This document shows positions 22,216 through 34,099 of a DNA stretch of 64,000 nucleotides, piece by piece. The notes below the pieces were generated by a model that was given only the letters and a program-made list of their open reading frames with translations, was not told the DNA's origin and ran no database searches. Within the stretch, counting starts at the first letter, position 1; the number at the start of each line of letters is the position of its first letter. Origin of the DNA: Neoceratodus forsteri (lineage: Eukaryota; Chordata; Ceratodontiformes; Ceratodontidae); assembly GCA_016271365.2 (NCBI GenBank), contig CM057456.1:662807501-662871500 (forward strand), written 5' to 3'. Made by a program: the position numbers and the translations under genes.

Positions 22216-23204
22216 CTGATTTGTGACACCTACATAGGCCTCTGCATGGGCACAGGTGGGGAGCTCTGTGGTATGTGCAAGTCCTATACATCCATATGGG
22301 GATGCATATAGGGCTTCATGGATTGGTCCCTTTGAGTTACTGTATGGAATTGTTTTGACCTACCTGCTGAAGTGTAGAATTTCTTGCAAGTTTTGCTGAG
22401 GCTGAGACTCCTAATTTCTGTGTTTATTTCTGCCTGTATAATTGGTAGAAATAAAACATTACATTAAAAAGAAAAAAAAAGCACTTTTATTTTGTGTATT
22501 TTCTTTATAGAAAAGCACACAGAACAAACATAATAATTAAGTCTGAAATATGTCTCCTACTGGCCTGATCAAGGCCCCAGTATCATTTATGTGACTCCTT
22601 AGCATATCCTGAATATGCAAAATCAAGTTACAAGTTTGAAAAAAAAAACAATGATGCAATTTACTTAGAAAAATGTCCTTATTATATTTGGCACCCTGAT
22701 CATGAGACAGGCAATTCCTACTCCCCTCTCCTCCCGTCCAACATAAACAATTGCTCTGCGTTAACTGACTTATTTCTGAAGATGAAGGCACACAGGACCA
22801 TCATAATCATTTAGTCTAAAGTTTGCCTCTTGCTGGCCTGACTGAGGCCTCAGGGTCGCTTATTTGACTCCTAAGCAAAACCCAGATAAACTGCATCTTT
22901 TTTTCAACTCCAGACATGACTTTAAGGGCAATTTCTGTGGCAGTATTGCTGTCAATGTAATTGCTATACTGTTTTAAAATCAGGAATTGCAACTTTAAAA
23001 CAACAGAAAGACCGTGTTTATAGGTTAAGTATTTCTTTAGGCATCTGCTTCCACAGTCAAGTCAGGAATAAAAAAATGCAATTTACTTAGAAAAATTTGC
23101 ATAGTATAGTTATCACCATGGCCAGAAGACAGGTACTTTCACTTCCTCCCTCCCTCCTCCCCTCCAAAAAACACAATTGTTCTGAGTTAACTGACTTACA
23201 TTTT
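22190..23204 (+). repeat. Duplicated block, copy 2
   Basis: This is the second copy of the block at 14,430-15,405. Here the adjoining L1 is much longer and is split by a CR1. Small indels and scattered substitutions separate the copies. Confidence 0.8.
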
Positions 23205-23418
23205 TTTTAATTGAACACTTTATTATAAAATGTAGAACTTACATAGCCAACCAGGAAAGGCTTCATATAAAGTTAGTACAACATAACATCCACAACAATA
23301 GATAAGATCTTTTCAAATGCATGCAGTAATCTTGCCAGCGTTCAGTCCTGATAGTGTGAATCCAGAACAGCTATGTATATTAAGGCTTTAACTACAGTAG
23401 AAGCAGGAAAAGGTACAG

Positions 23419-24648
23419 TAACCAAAGAAGTAGACCGGGAGGAGGGGCTGTGAACATGGCCTACCTAGACTTTAGCAAGGCATTTGACACAGTCCCACAC
23501 AAAAGATTAATAATCAAATTAATCAGCCTAGGAGTGGGTCCCAGGGTGGTAGCCTGGGTAAAACATTGGCTGGACAACAAGACACAGAAGGTAATTGTAA
23601 ATGGAGTCCCCCTGAAGAAAGAGGGGTTACTATTGGGGTGCCACAAGGGTGAGTTCTGTGTCCAGTCCTTTTTAATGTCTTTATGAGTGACATTGCAGAG
23701 GGACTGGAAGGAAAAGTATGCCTCTTTGCAGATGACACAAAGATCTGCAACAGGGTTGATACACAAAGAGATGTGGAAAGGATGAGAAGGGACTTGGCAA
23801 GGTTGGAGGAATGGTCAGAAGTATGGCAGCTTGGATTCAATGCAAAGAAGTGCAAAGTAATGCCTCTGGGAAACAAAAACTCAGGAGAAGATTACACAGT
23901 GGGGGGAGAGGGGAGGTAGTAACAACAACAAAATTGGAATGGAACCTGGGGGTAATCATATCAGACAACCTTAAAGTTATCAAGCAATGTGAGAAGGCAG
24001 TAGGGAGGGCTGGGGGATTCTGGGATGTATAGGGAGAGGCAACTCCAGCAGAAAACAGGAAGTTGTTATCCCTCTGTACAGACAGTTGATGAGACCACAT
24101 CTGGAGTACTGCATCCAGTTCTGGAGACCCCTTCTCCACAAGGACATAGACAGGATGGAGGCAGTCCAGAAGAGGGCAACTAAAATGGTCCAGGGTCTGC
24201 CAGAGAAGCCATACGAGGAGTGACTAAAGGAGCTTAATATGTATACCCTTGAGGAAAGGAGGGAAAGGGGGACACGATAGTAACTTTTAAGTACCTCAGT
24301 GGAATCAACAAAGACCAAGAAGGTAGCATCCTTCAGAAAAAGAGATGTGCGTGAACAAGGGGACACAATTTGAAGAAAGGTGGAATGGCTCAGGGTCAAT
24401 GTGCGGAAGTATTTTTTCACAGAGAGGGTGGTGGATGCATGGAACAGCCTTCCTGAGGAGGTTGTAGAGTCTAAAACTGTAGAAGATTTCAAGAATGCAT
24501 GGGACAGACATAAAGCAATTATTGTTGGGGGTAGGAAGAAATAGGCTGTTGGTTTACTAGGATCTGCAGCTTATCCTGTAGGTAGAGAAATGGGCAGACT
24601 AGGTGGGCCAAGCATTCCTTATCTGCCATCAAAGTCTATGTTTCTACC
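23419..24648 (+). pseudogene. CR1 LINE 3' half, nested in L1
   Basis: The frame begins in RT: VNMAYLDFSKAFDTVPHKR (motif A intact), then GCHKGEFCVQSFLMSL in a shifted frame (the PQGS box), and FADDTKICNRVDTQRDVERM (catalytic FADD intact, about 23,728). It continues through WQLGFNAKKCKV and the CR1 C-terminal blocks GINKDQEGSILQKKRCAR. The 3' end is GGTGGGCC...CTATGTTTCT near 24,640. Flanking L1 sequence matches across the site when compared with 15,620-15,660. It is broken by frameshifts. Confidence 0.85.
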
Positions 24649-24949
24649 AGTAGTATACTTATATTTTAGGGCCTATGGCCCTTTTGGTCCATTATACAGA
24701 ATTGAACATTTCGAGTTCCTATCAGTTTAGGATGAGCTAGTTTTAGCAACCAATTTCCCTCAAGCAAGAGGAAGAGAGGCTTACAGCAGTGAAGAGAAAG
24801 AGGTTTTAGATAGGGAAGGGAAGGCCAATGGCAATAAGATAAAAAGAAAAGGAAACTAAGCACTAGAGTCAGAGAGTTGGTGGGTGGGGGGGTGTTTCCT
24901 GGACAGAATCTTAGAAGAGCACTGAGTAATTCAGAGATCAAGGCACACA

Positions 24950-27900
24950 CCTCCTGTATGTCTGCAGAATCGTTTCTCCGTGTACCTCAAGGAACAAAAC
25001 CTGGCCACTGCTTCAGCTGGTGCAAAACCAATTTATGCCACCTGGTCTCAAAAGGGGCCAATCTAGCCTGCAGTCTGGCTGACAGCCGCTCCAAAGTATA
25101 TACCTCATAAGTGAGATTTCTCCATTTTTCCCTAGTGGGGAGTTTTTCATATGCCAGAGCCTTCTAATGACCTTTTTAGCTATCAGAATAAGAAGGATTA
25201 TTTGTTTTTATGTAGCTTTAGTAACTCTGATGCCCTGTGGTACTGTGGCAGTTAAAATATAAATTGTGGTGAGGAGACCAGGGCAGTCATATATGGTGAC
25301 TATATCTTCCAGTACCTCCTTCTAATACTGTGTGAGTAAGCTGCAGGACCACAGAATATGCTTGAGTCCACTGGGGAGAAGTCACATCCTCTCCAGCACT
25401 CTCCCTGCAAGGGGCTAGTATATTTGGCAACAATGGCCGGGGTTCAGAAAAACCTGATTCTAGTCTTCCATGCATATTCCTTCCAATATGTGGCCATTGT
25501 AGCTTTTAGGGATGGGAGGGCTGAAGCCATCCAAGCCTCCAGGTCAATTTCTGCATTTAGTTCTTGCGACCAGAGTGCCCTTATCTTATCTACGTTGTCT
25601 GCAGGGACTTCCCTGAGGGCCTTCTAGATAACACTAATAAGGTGATCCTGAACATTTCCCTTAAAATAATAAGGGCTACTAACTGGGGGAGGGGGTTCAG
25701 CTATCTTGATTAATGCTTCTTCATGTGGTTGCAAATAAGATTTTATTTGTAAAAATCTATGAAACTCTGTAGAAGGTAAGTTGTAGTTTGCTTGAAGTGG
25801 GGTAGAGGATTGTATGCCTGTGGGTCCCAGCAATTGATATACAAAATTAATGTGGTATTTGCTCCATTGTTGCAGGTTTTTATCAAACCTATTCGGTGGG
25901 AAGTCCACGTCATAGGCCAGTACCATCAAGTACAGTCTTTCTGCTGGAGAAAGAAGGTGGTCCATCACTTGGTGCCACTGGTGAAAAGGTTCTGCTGTAT
26001 AGGGAGAAAACTTGACTAGAGGAACAGTTGGCTATGAAGTGGGTTCCCTAATATGTATGGAGGCAAATTAGATATGTCATTGAGAGTTTGTGTGATTGAT
26101 TTCCAGTGAGCTTGGTATACTGGTGCTAACCAACACAATGTAGTGCATATCTGGGAGGCCTGAGTGTAGGATCGCATACTCTGCAAATTTAACTCCCCAT
26201 TGTCCCTAGGGAGTTGAAGGATGGCAAATATCACCCGGGGCAGGAGGGGGGTTCCCTCTCCACATGAAACATGAGATTAACTTGTCCCATGCTTGGAAGT
26301 ATATTTTGCTAGGCATGATAGCGAGGGTTTGCAAGAAGAAGAGAAGTCGTGGCAATAAGTTTTGTTGTTTAGTTTCAATTCTGTTCAAAAATCTAATGGT
26401 TGCTGCATCCATTGGAAGAGGTCTGTGGCAAGTTGCTGGGTTGGGGGTGCATAATTCACTAATTTTAGGTGGATCAGGTTTGTGGGTATTTTAATACCTA
26501 GGTATCGTATTATCACCCTTTTCCACCTAAATGGGAATTTATGCTTTAATAAGGGGGGGTGGTGAGTAATTGTACATAAGGACCTCCATTTTGTGTTCAT
26601 TTAATTTGTACCCTGCCAACCAACCAAAGTATTCTATTTGTTCCCACACTGCCAGAATAGAGGTTTCTGGTGAGGTTAATGTAAGGAGAATGTCATCTGT
26701 GAATAATGACATTCGATGGAGTCAGCTGTCAATAGGAAGTTCTTCAATTAAGGGTTGGTTTCTAATAGGTAATGCTAAAGGTTCTAGGTATAGGGCAAAA
26801 AGAAGGGGTGATAGGGAACAACTCTGTCTAGTTCCACTTGACAGTAGGAATGTGCTGGAGAGAGAACCATCTAATTTGAGATAAGCTAGATGGGATTGGT
26901 ACATATTACAAAGTTGTGCGAAAAATTTGTCCAGAAAGTCGAAATGCTTCAGAGTGGCCCAAAGGAATGATCAGGCCACCCTATTGAAAGCCTTCTCAGC
27001 ATCTAAACTGAGAAGGACCAGTGAGATCTTTCTTTGGGAGGCATATTCCATTAATAATAGGGAGTGCCGGACTGCGTCGCATGCCTGACATTTCCGTATG
27101 AATCCAACTTGATCCAGTTCAATAAGTGAAGGGAGAAGTATGACTAACCTATGTGCTAACACCTGATATGAATAACTTATAGTCATAGTTTAACATTGAG
27201 ATTGGGCGGTAGGAGGATGGATATCCTGAGTCTTTCTGGGGCTTTGGTATGGCTGCAATCTCCACATATCTTCATGAGGGAGGCGGCTGTTTCCCCTCCT
27301 GGATGATGGTGTAGGCTGAAGCCAGAGTTGGGAGAAGGATGCCATGAAATGTTTTATAATAGTTGGCTGGCTAGCCATCTTTGCACAGTGCTTTTAATGA
27401 TTTAGATATGTGAAGAACAGTGAGTACCTCCGTGGTTCTAATCGGGGCTAATAGAGTTTCAATCAATTTAGAGAGGGGGAGGTTACTTAGATATATTTCT
27501 ATTCATTGATGAGAAGGGTGAATGTCATCCATGTAAAGTGATTCGTAGCATTTTGCCGTCACTGTCTAATGTCCCTCAGGTGGTGCACAAGGTGACCATC
27601 CATCAGGTCAGATGTACTAGTGACACAGGATTTCACCTTTGCTCCCCGGACCCTTTGAGCTAGGTTCCAGGCTCCTCACAGACCCCCCTTATAATAATTA
27701 CGTTTAAGATAAAGCAGTTGCTGTCAGATTTTTTAATCGACAGATTTTTGTAGTTTTTGTTATAATAAATTGTAATTGAGGTTTCACTGAAGTTTCTTCT
27801 TGATAAAGGAAACTCTGGACGGTTTGAAATTGGTGTTGGAGATTTTTAATACTGACTTCTTGAAGTCTTTGTTTATGGGTTGAATATTTTACAATTTCCT

Positions 27901-28790
27901 CCCTCAGGAAAGTTTTAAGAGTGTCCTAGAGCAGTGTGGGTGCAACTTCGGGTTGGGAATTGTCTGCTGTGATTCTAGGGGCAGCATCAGTATTCAGCTG
28001 ACAAAATTCAGGATCACATTAATGCATAAGGTTCAGACACCAAAAAGATGTCCGAGTGGAGTTTCCGAGGACAACTTTAGCATAAACCGGGGAGTGATCT
28101 GAGAGAAGTGTTGCACCGAACTGGATATCTTGTATATTGTTCAAATGCTCTGCAGTACTAAATACATAATCCAGTCAAGAGCAGCTATTTGTCTTCGTGG
28201 AGTGGTAGGTATATGCTTTTATAGTTGAGGAAAAAATGTCTCCAAGCATCTGTAAATCCCAAAGAGGATCACGTAGAGTGGAGGTACTTCTGCATTGGGC
28301 TGGCCCATCGCAGGAAGGCGGGGAGGCATCAAGGCAGGGTCCAGCATCACATTAAAATCTTCCCCCATAATTAACTGGCCCTGTAAAATCAAAAGGAGGT
28401 GGTCAAAAAATCTCTGGGCAACCATCTTAGAAGAACCAAGGGGAAAATACACCGATGCCAAAGTCACTGGAGAGGAAAAAAGACACCAGTGGCTATTACA
28501 TAGCACCCTTCTTGATCACTGATTTGGTCCTGTGGTGTAAACTGAACTCTTCTGTGTATTAAGATGGCTATCCCCCATCTCCGGCCAGACCTATGTGGGG
28601 AGGCAATACAGTTTGTTACCAAAAAGGCTGGAGTTTAACGTATTCTATGGGGGATAAATGTGCTTCTTGTAAATAAACGAGGTCCAGTTTGTCTTTTTTA
28701 AGAAATTGCAAAAGCCTCGATCGTGTTATGCGACTGTGTGTATCCCATTTACATTTAGGGAAATAACCAATGATATATATGTATAGTTCA
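24950..28790 (-). pseudogene. L1 ORF2 (endonuclease and reverse transcriptase), broken
   Basis: The enzyme would nick DNA and copy the L1 RNA. The endonuclease start SRLLQFLKKDKLDLVYLQEAHLS lies at about 28,735-28,665 and its SDHSPV motif near 28,105. RT has DQVGFIRKCQACDAVRHSLL, motif A LLSLDAEKAFNRV (about 27,010-26,970), GTRQSCSLSPLLFALYLEPLA (about 26,835-26,775), and FTDDILL (about 26,700). The post-RT block NLLPRLLFFLQTLAIMPSKIYFQAWDKL is at about 26,370-26,285. The C-terminal part (about 25,470-25,000) has CWRGCDFSPV and WSCSLL. Catalytic aspartates of RT are kept, but stops and frameshifts are frequent. Confidence 0.8.
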
Positions 28791-29099
28791 AAGTGCACAT
28801 AAGGAAGCACCCCCTCTCTCAATAGAAAAGTTAGTGATAAGAAACAGGTGGAAAAAAGTGTAGCCTTTAGGTCATAGCAGTGTGGGAAATTCCAGACAGT
28901 CAGCAAACAAGGTCTAGATATCGGGGAAAGAGTATAGGAACAGAAGAAATCTAGAGAGAGCTTAAAATTGCTTAGGTAGAAACTAAAATGTTGTAGTGCA
29001 GATCTATTTACTGTGATAGTCCAAAGCCTGTTAACTTGCATTTTAACAGTAGTAATTTCACATATGGTGTGTTCATAACATAATACCCACATAGAAACC

Positions 29100-30750
29100 A
29101 TTGAAAAATAGGGAAATATTGTGCGTAGGAAATATTATACGGCCAACTGGGCCAAGTGTGAACCATATAACCACAACAACAACCTCAAACAGAGTAACAA
29201 GATGGACCCAAAATGAAGTAAAGTTCCATAGTTAACTGTAACAGGTGGATCTATCAATGTACATTTCAAACAAATGTAGACTTCCAAAGTGGAGGAGATA
29301 GTGATTAACCTCTCTAAATCTCCTGATGGTGGGAGAGCACCAGTCTCCGTCCAATCAAGAGCAGAGGGGTATCCAATGCCAAAATTGCTCCAGGCCCCCC
29401 TAGGACCTGGCGGTCGCCAAGCAAATATTAAAAATAGGAGGAGAGAAATAAAAATTGGATAGAGGTTGGGTAAGTCAGGGAGTAGACATGCCATACTGGT
29501 GATCAAAAGCACTATCAGCACCCCCCCCAACAGTCAGCTGTTGATGCAGAGCTGAATCCCATGCATAGAGTGTAACTTAGATAAAACATCAGAAGAGAGC
29601 AAATGCAGAGGGCTCCCTCTTACTCCAGTCAGGAGGAAGATTATTTGACCAACACATCAGGGTCCCCCTAGAGGCTCCCCCCATGGTCCCATCTATGTAA
29701 TGTGTTGTCTGCAACATTCCTTCCCCCCTACCTAGAGGGGGAGTCTCACCCTCCTCCCCTTACCCTCTGCAGCATTCATTAAGAAAAGTTATGCCATGAG
29801 GTCATGGGGTGGTGGAGAAGGGTATGAAAGGATCCCCTCTAAGCATTCTAGTAAACCTGGGACTAGATGGGGGGAAAGCAAAATTAGACTTTCCCTCTCG
29901 TTGGCTGTATACTATGCCAATATTCAAAACTTCATTGTCCCTCCTCTTATTGTTATCTTCTTTACATAAAGATGGCTAGAGGCTATATAAGAAATCATAG
30001 AACCTGCAGCAAATTGGTGTTATAACTGATGGGGTGCAGAGTTAATTGAAATACACAAATAATAAATTAAACTGTCGCTGATAGGTTTGTTCAGCAATCC
30101 ATGCCTACCTCCAGCACATGTGGGATGGCCCCGTCATCATAAGCCTGCTGGCACTGTTCAGATTAGTTAGCTCTTAATCTCAGAACAGTGTTCCATCACA
30201 GGAAAGGAAGAACAAAAAGAAGCAGCTTTGTGATTAGTTTAGTTCTATAAAAGAGTAGGCAAGTCCCACAAACAGCTAACAAAGTTATTTTCCCTGAGCT
30301 TCAGGTTCCTGAGAATGTAGGTGCTGATGCCTCTGCAGAATCAAAACAGTGGAGAGCATCTCAACAGTTCACCTTTTTCCTTTAACCTACTTCCTCTAGC
30401 CCCTTTTTCTGTTATCAAGGAGAGGAATAGTTCAGGCAGGGCTCGTGAGGCTTTCCCCAACAACCACAGTCTTGCAGTTAATCAATATAGAGGGACCTAA
30501 TGAGAGTTTAGCATAGGAGGGCTGCACAACAGCATAACAATCTCTCATATTTTGCTCTATATAGGTCAGCCCAGCCCAGCTGAACAGGGCAAAAGGTCCA
30601 CAGCCCAGCACCGCAGGGAGAGGGTATCCAGAGAGAAGGCATAAGCGTGCACCGGTCCCCACTCCAGCAGATGCCAGCACTACACCCAGATAGTAGATGG
30701 TATCTTAAATTTACTGTGCTATCTAGAGATGGGGTGGCCCATGTGTGCAC
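29100..30750. other. Unassigned stretch inside the L1 span
   Basis: I find no L1 protein motif here. It lies between the ORF2 start and the ORF1 remnant. A homopolymer C run is at about 29,521-29,528. Either it is a long inter-ORF or 5' region, or a foreign insertion that I cannot name. Confidence 0.35.
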
Positions 30751-31650
30751 TCAAGGAGGCCTCCCCCAATTTAGCAGTGCCTCCCAGCCCCCTCTCCCAT
30801 CCCCCTGCTCAAGTCGACCAGGCCATGTTACCTGAAAAGTTGCAGAATGTCCAAAACAGGCTTCATAGGCATCCACCCAATCATCAGGTCTTTGTTGGGT
30901 GCCTGTTTGTCTGAAGGCTGCCAGCACCTGCCTCAGGTCTTGTTGAGTGTGGCGCTCTCCTGTCTGCATCTGGCTCGCTGACAAAGCTGCTTGCCATCTA
31001 GGAGGACAGTCCCCAGCATCTGGCACAGCTGTCTGATGATCTGGAAATTGAAGGCCCAATTATGAGAGTTCCTTCTTGGCCTCCTGTGCTGATGAGTATT
31101 CTTTCATTCCATCCGGGAGCACCACTCCCAGCGGCACAGGAGATGGTGGTGTAAACTTTTACCCCTTGGCTTTCAGAATTGGGAGCAAAGGCAGGTAAGC
31201 CCTGCGTTGGCACATGGTCTTCGGTGTATAATCAAGATCTGCATAGAAGTGTGTTTGGCCATAAAAGGCTTTTTGCTTATGGCAGGCCAAAAGTAGAACT
31301 TACTCCTTGGTCACGTAGCTTTGGAAGCGGGTAATTATAGACCGAGGGCTCATGTTTGGAGATGTAAGTTTTGGTGCTAGAGCCCTGTGCACCCTTTCAA
31401 AGTCCAGCTACATGTCAGTCAGGAGCGCCAGAGCAGTATGAAGAAGAATAGCAATAAAGTCCTTAATGTTGGAGCCTTCAGAGCCCTTGGTATGCAGTAC
31501 CTCCTGATATTTTTCTGGTGGGCTCTGTTTTTGGCATCTTCTTGCCTGGCCTCCAGAATTTCTTGCTGCTCCTTAATCTCTTGGAGCAAGCCCTCCAGGC
31601 CATCCACATGGTTCTCCATTATGGCTACCTACTGCTCAGTATCACATAAA
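30750..31650 (-). pseudogene. L1 ORF1 remnant (coiled coil, RRM, C-terminal domain)
   Basis: ORF1p binds L1 RNA as a coiled-coil trimer. The minus frame at 31,619 reads MENHVDGLEGLLQEIKEQQEILEARQEDAKNR (heptad-rich end of the coiled coil) followed by a basic RRM-like start. Further blocks in other frames are RVHRALAP, PRSIITRFQSYVTKEQVLLLA, and TMCQRRAYLPLLPIL (about 31,400-31,190), which are the RRM to C-terminal signature. A 102-residue frame (31,059-30,751) may be the divergent end. It is broken by frameshifts, and the N-terminus is missing or lies past 31,650. Confidence 0.6.
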
Positions 31651-31750
31651 CCACTACCCTAGCATAACTGGGACTGTGACTGGCCACACAGTAACCACCT
31701 GGGACCGTGATTGAATACGCAGTTGCCAACAAGGACTGGGTGCAATCTAT
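31650..31750 (+). repeat. Minisatellite R, copy 2
   Basis: CTAGCATAACTGGGACTGTG and CACACAGTAACCACCTGGG match 22,100-22,170 closely. The similarity ends at GGGTGCA in both copies. It lies immediately 5' of the L1 ORF1 remnant. Confidence 0.6.
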
Positions 31751-31788
31751 TTTGCTACTCTTCTCCACCAGGCATGTAGCCGGTAATT

Positions 31789-32115
31789 CTATCCTGTTTT
31801 GGGGGGGGGGGGACCTGGGGGTGGTCCACCATCCTCAGCTGCCAAATCATCAGGACATCTTGTTTTAGCCCTAAAAAATATGTCTACAGCTGTGTCTGAG
31901 TTAAATTCAGCTAGAGGGGAGCACTGCTTTTTAATGTGAATCAATGTTTCTATGGCATCCTTTGCCAGACTTGCTCTCCAGTTAGCTTTTACCTTGTTCA
32001 TAGTTGAAAAATAATTTTCTACAATTGCATTAGACACAGGAAATACTCTCAACACATTGACAAGCTTCAACAGATTTGGATAAGAATTTTGGAAATCACA
32101 TGCCAGCTTTGACTA
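31789..32115 (-). pseudogene. hAT transposase C-terminal dimerisation region
   Basis: The minus frame reads YPNLLKLVNVLRVFPVSNAIVENYFSTMNK and then WRASLAKDAIETLIHI. This is the hATC dimerisation domain of hAT transposases and of ZBED-type host genes: the P.L..L...L..PVS.A..E..FS..N signature is kept. Only the last 100 or so residues are present; the RNase H-like core is absent. A G run (31,800-31,812) lies at the end. The right boundary is cut by a CR1 3' end. It is a transposon relic and not a ZBED gene as far as I can see. Confidence 0.75.
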
Positions 32116-32117
32116 GA

Positions 32118-32577
32118 TTGCAGAGGAACATAGAAACATAGAATATGATGGCAGATAAGGACCGCTTGGTCCACCTAGTCTGCCAATTTCCCTACCTAAT
32201 GGACAAGCTGCAGATCCTAGTTAATCAACAGCCTACTTCTTCCTACTCCCACCTAGAATTGCCTTATGTTTGTCCCATACATTCTTGAATTCTCTCACTG
32301 TTTCTGACTCCACAACCTCCTCAGGAAAGCTGTTCCATGCATCCACAATCCTCTCTGTGACAAAATATTTTCTAACATTACCTCTGAGCCATCCCCCCTC
32401 TATCTTCAAATTGTGCCCACTTGTTCTTGCACATCTCTTTTTCTGAAAGATGCTACCCTCTTGTACTTTGCTAATTCCATTAAAATACTTGAAAGTTTGT
32501 ATCATGTCCCCCCTCTCCCTCCCTTCCTCATGGGTATACATATTAAGCTGCTTTAGCCTCTCCTCGTATGTTAAACC
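32118..32577 (-). pseudogene. CR1 LINE 3' end (C-terminal domain)
   Basis: The minus frame reads GDMIQTFKYFNGISKVQEGSIF, then RCARTSGHNLK, RKYFVTERIVDAWNSFPEEVV and FKNVWDKHKAIL, the standard CR1 C-terminal blocks. The 3' terminus is at about 32,118 with TTCTATGTTTC repeats. It is a 5'-truncated copy of the same subfamily as the one at 23.4 kb. Confidence 0.85.
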
Positions 32578-32579
32578 TC

Positions 32580-33480
32580 ACATTTTGCACGTTAATAACT
32601 TTGCAACCATTCAACAGATTTGCACAAAATTTGGAAAGCACAGTCTAGTGTGGTAGAGCTCTTGATTTATTAAATTGTGTTTCAGTCGGACATACATTTT
32701 TTGAGCAGCAAAGTGACAAAATTGCACTTTCTCCACTTTTGCGCATTTTTTGTATGTGGCGCTACGTGGACACCATGCAGGCTATTGGTCCAAATCTTGG
32801 GACATAGAAAGAGCTTGAGCCAAGGAACATGCCACTTTTTGTGTGGTGGAACAATATTAATCTGTTTAAAAGCTATTGCAAATTTGAAATGCCCATTATA
32901 TCTTATGAGAAAATGTATATGTAATCTCGGAATGTTAATGAGAAAGACCAGATGGCCCAAATTGAGATGACCATATCTCAATAATAGTTTTGTCTTTTTA
33001 CTTGAAATTTGCAGGGTATTGAGGAGATGTCATAGAGATGTGAATTATGCTGTTTAGGTGTTGGGGAAATAATTTGTTGCAGAGATATTCAATGACGTAA
33101 TTTACATTTTTCCCATAGGATTACATTACAGTTTATGGCATGACTTTCTGCGCCATTATCTCGGAATCAAAGTGAGATACAGACTTTTTGCTGGGTGTGG
33201 CAAAAAGATTTCAAATCATTGAGTAAGCCTGCAGTGGAATTTTGTTTGTACAATGCATGGTTCATGAGATATTGTGAAATTACTGTCACAAGGATTGAAA
33301 GAGTGCCTGTCCAGTGCTTTTCGGTGCCCATATCTTGGAAATGGTGTGAGATGTGGGGACAGTCATTCTGATGATGTGTAAAGTACTTGCTGTCATGGTT
33401 ACAATGATGCTAGATTTTGTTTTCTAGCATTTACGGTTCCCAAGATATGCGCAAATTACTGTTACAAGTGTAACAAAAGG
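32580..33480 (+). repeat. Dispersed noncoding repeat S2, copy 1
   Basis: The first 300 bp match 37,065-37,420: GTTAATAACTTTG, TTCAACAGATTTGCA, TCTTGATTTATTAAAT, and CAAGGAACATGCCA. The remainder is a degenerate series with repeated ATCTCGGAA, TATCTTGG and CATGAGATAT boxes, each near a G/T-rich stretch. No coding potential is seen. Confidence 0.6.
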
Positions 33481-33889
33481 GTTTGGTGCTCTGTAGTGCT
33501 ACTGCATGGCTCCATAGCTTTGTGTAAGTGGGAGCGTGGGCTCTGATGCATGTTGTTGTGCAGAAATTGGCAACGTCGTGGGAGCTGGGCCCTGCACTTC
33601 CACTAATATGTGTTTTTTTCTACTCATATTACACTTTTTCAAAAAGTGAGGAAATTCTATGGAAAAAAACTGTGTTAATGCTTCACTTATAGTTAAAGCA
33701 AAAAAAGTCAGGAAAGGAGGCATTAGTGTTGAACCCATACCCCCCCACACTCGCCACCCTGATCCTCCACAGTCTGACAGATGCCAGGGTGTGTCATTGG
33801 GGTCGTGATGCCTAAATCTCACCCCATTCTCCTTTACTGTAGCATGTCAACATGCTCAGACATAGAATATATTATAGGGGTGCGGTCGG
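33481..33889. other. Unassigned, weakly repetitive
   Basis: A short part (33,772-33,835: TCTGACAGATGCC and CTCACCCCATTC) resembles the inverted-repeat cluster at 50.1-50.4 kb. Nothing else is recognised. Confidence 0.35.
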
Positions 33890-33955
33890 GCATGATGGCT
33901 AAGAACCTGGTGTTGTGCTAAAGGGTATGGGCTGTTGTGGGGTTGGGGAGGGACC

Positions 33956-34069
33956 TGGGAGGACAGCAGTCTCTACACCAAGGACATACTACACTTGAGT
34001 GAGGAGGGAAAGAAAGTGTTGAAACAGAGGATGGAGCAGTACATAGAGGAAGTTGGTAATTTAAACTAG
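33956..34069 (+). pseudogene. CR1 ORF1 C-terminus (esterase-type)
   Basis: The frame reads WEDSSLYTKDILHLSEEGKK and then VLKQRMEQYIEEVGNLN, ending at the TAG at 34,067. The D..HLS..G pattern is the last catalytic block (Asp and His) of SGNH/GDSL-type esterases, a domain described in CR1 ORF1 proteins. The rest of ORF1 is absent here. ORF2 begins about 30 bp downstream, as expected for CR1. Confidence 0.6.
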
Positions 34070-34099
34070 GAGTGGGGGGGTGGCAGTTGGGGAAGAGAT

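Larger units (their letters stand above)
23205..31650 (-). mobile_element. L1-type LINE, nearly full length but broken
   Basis: On the minus strand this element has an ORF1 remnant (31,650-30,950), a long noncoding or unassigned stretch, ORF2 (28,790-24,950) and a 3' untranslated region ending in AATAAAGTGTTCAATT plus A-tail at 23,205-23,225. A CR1 is inserted in the 3' untranslated region at 23,419-24,648. The stretch between ORF1 and ORF2 is much longer than usual for L1, so a further insertion there is likely. Confidence 0.75.

Noticed and set aside
32080..32110. Similarity of the hAT fragment (CAACAGATTTGG) to repeat S2 at 32,607
   Set aside because: The match is about 30 bp in A/T-rich sequence and lies within the hAT coding frame, so it is probably chance.
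31789..32115. A ZBED-type host gene exon
   Set aside because: Only the hATC end is present, followed by a G run and a stop, without the catalytic core or splice signals.
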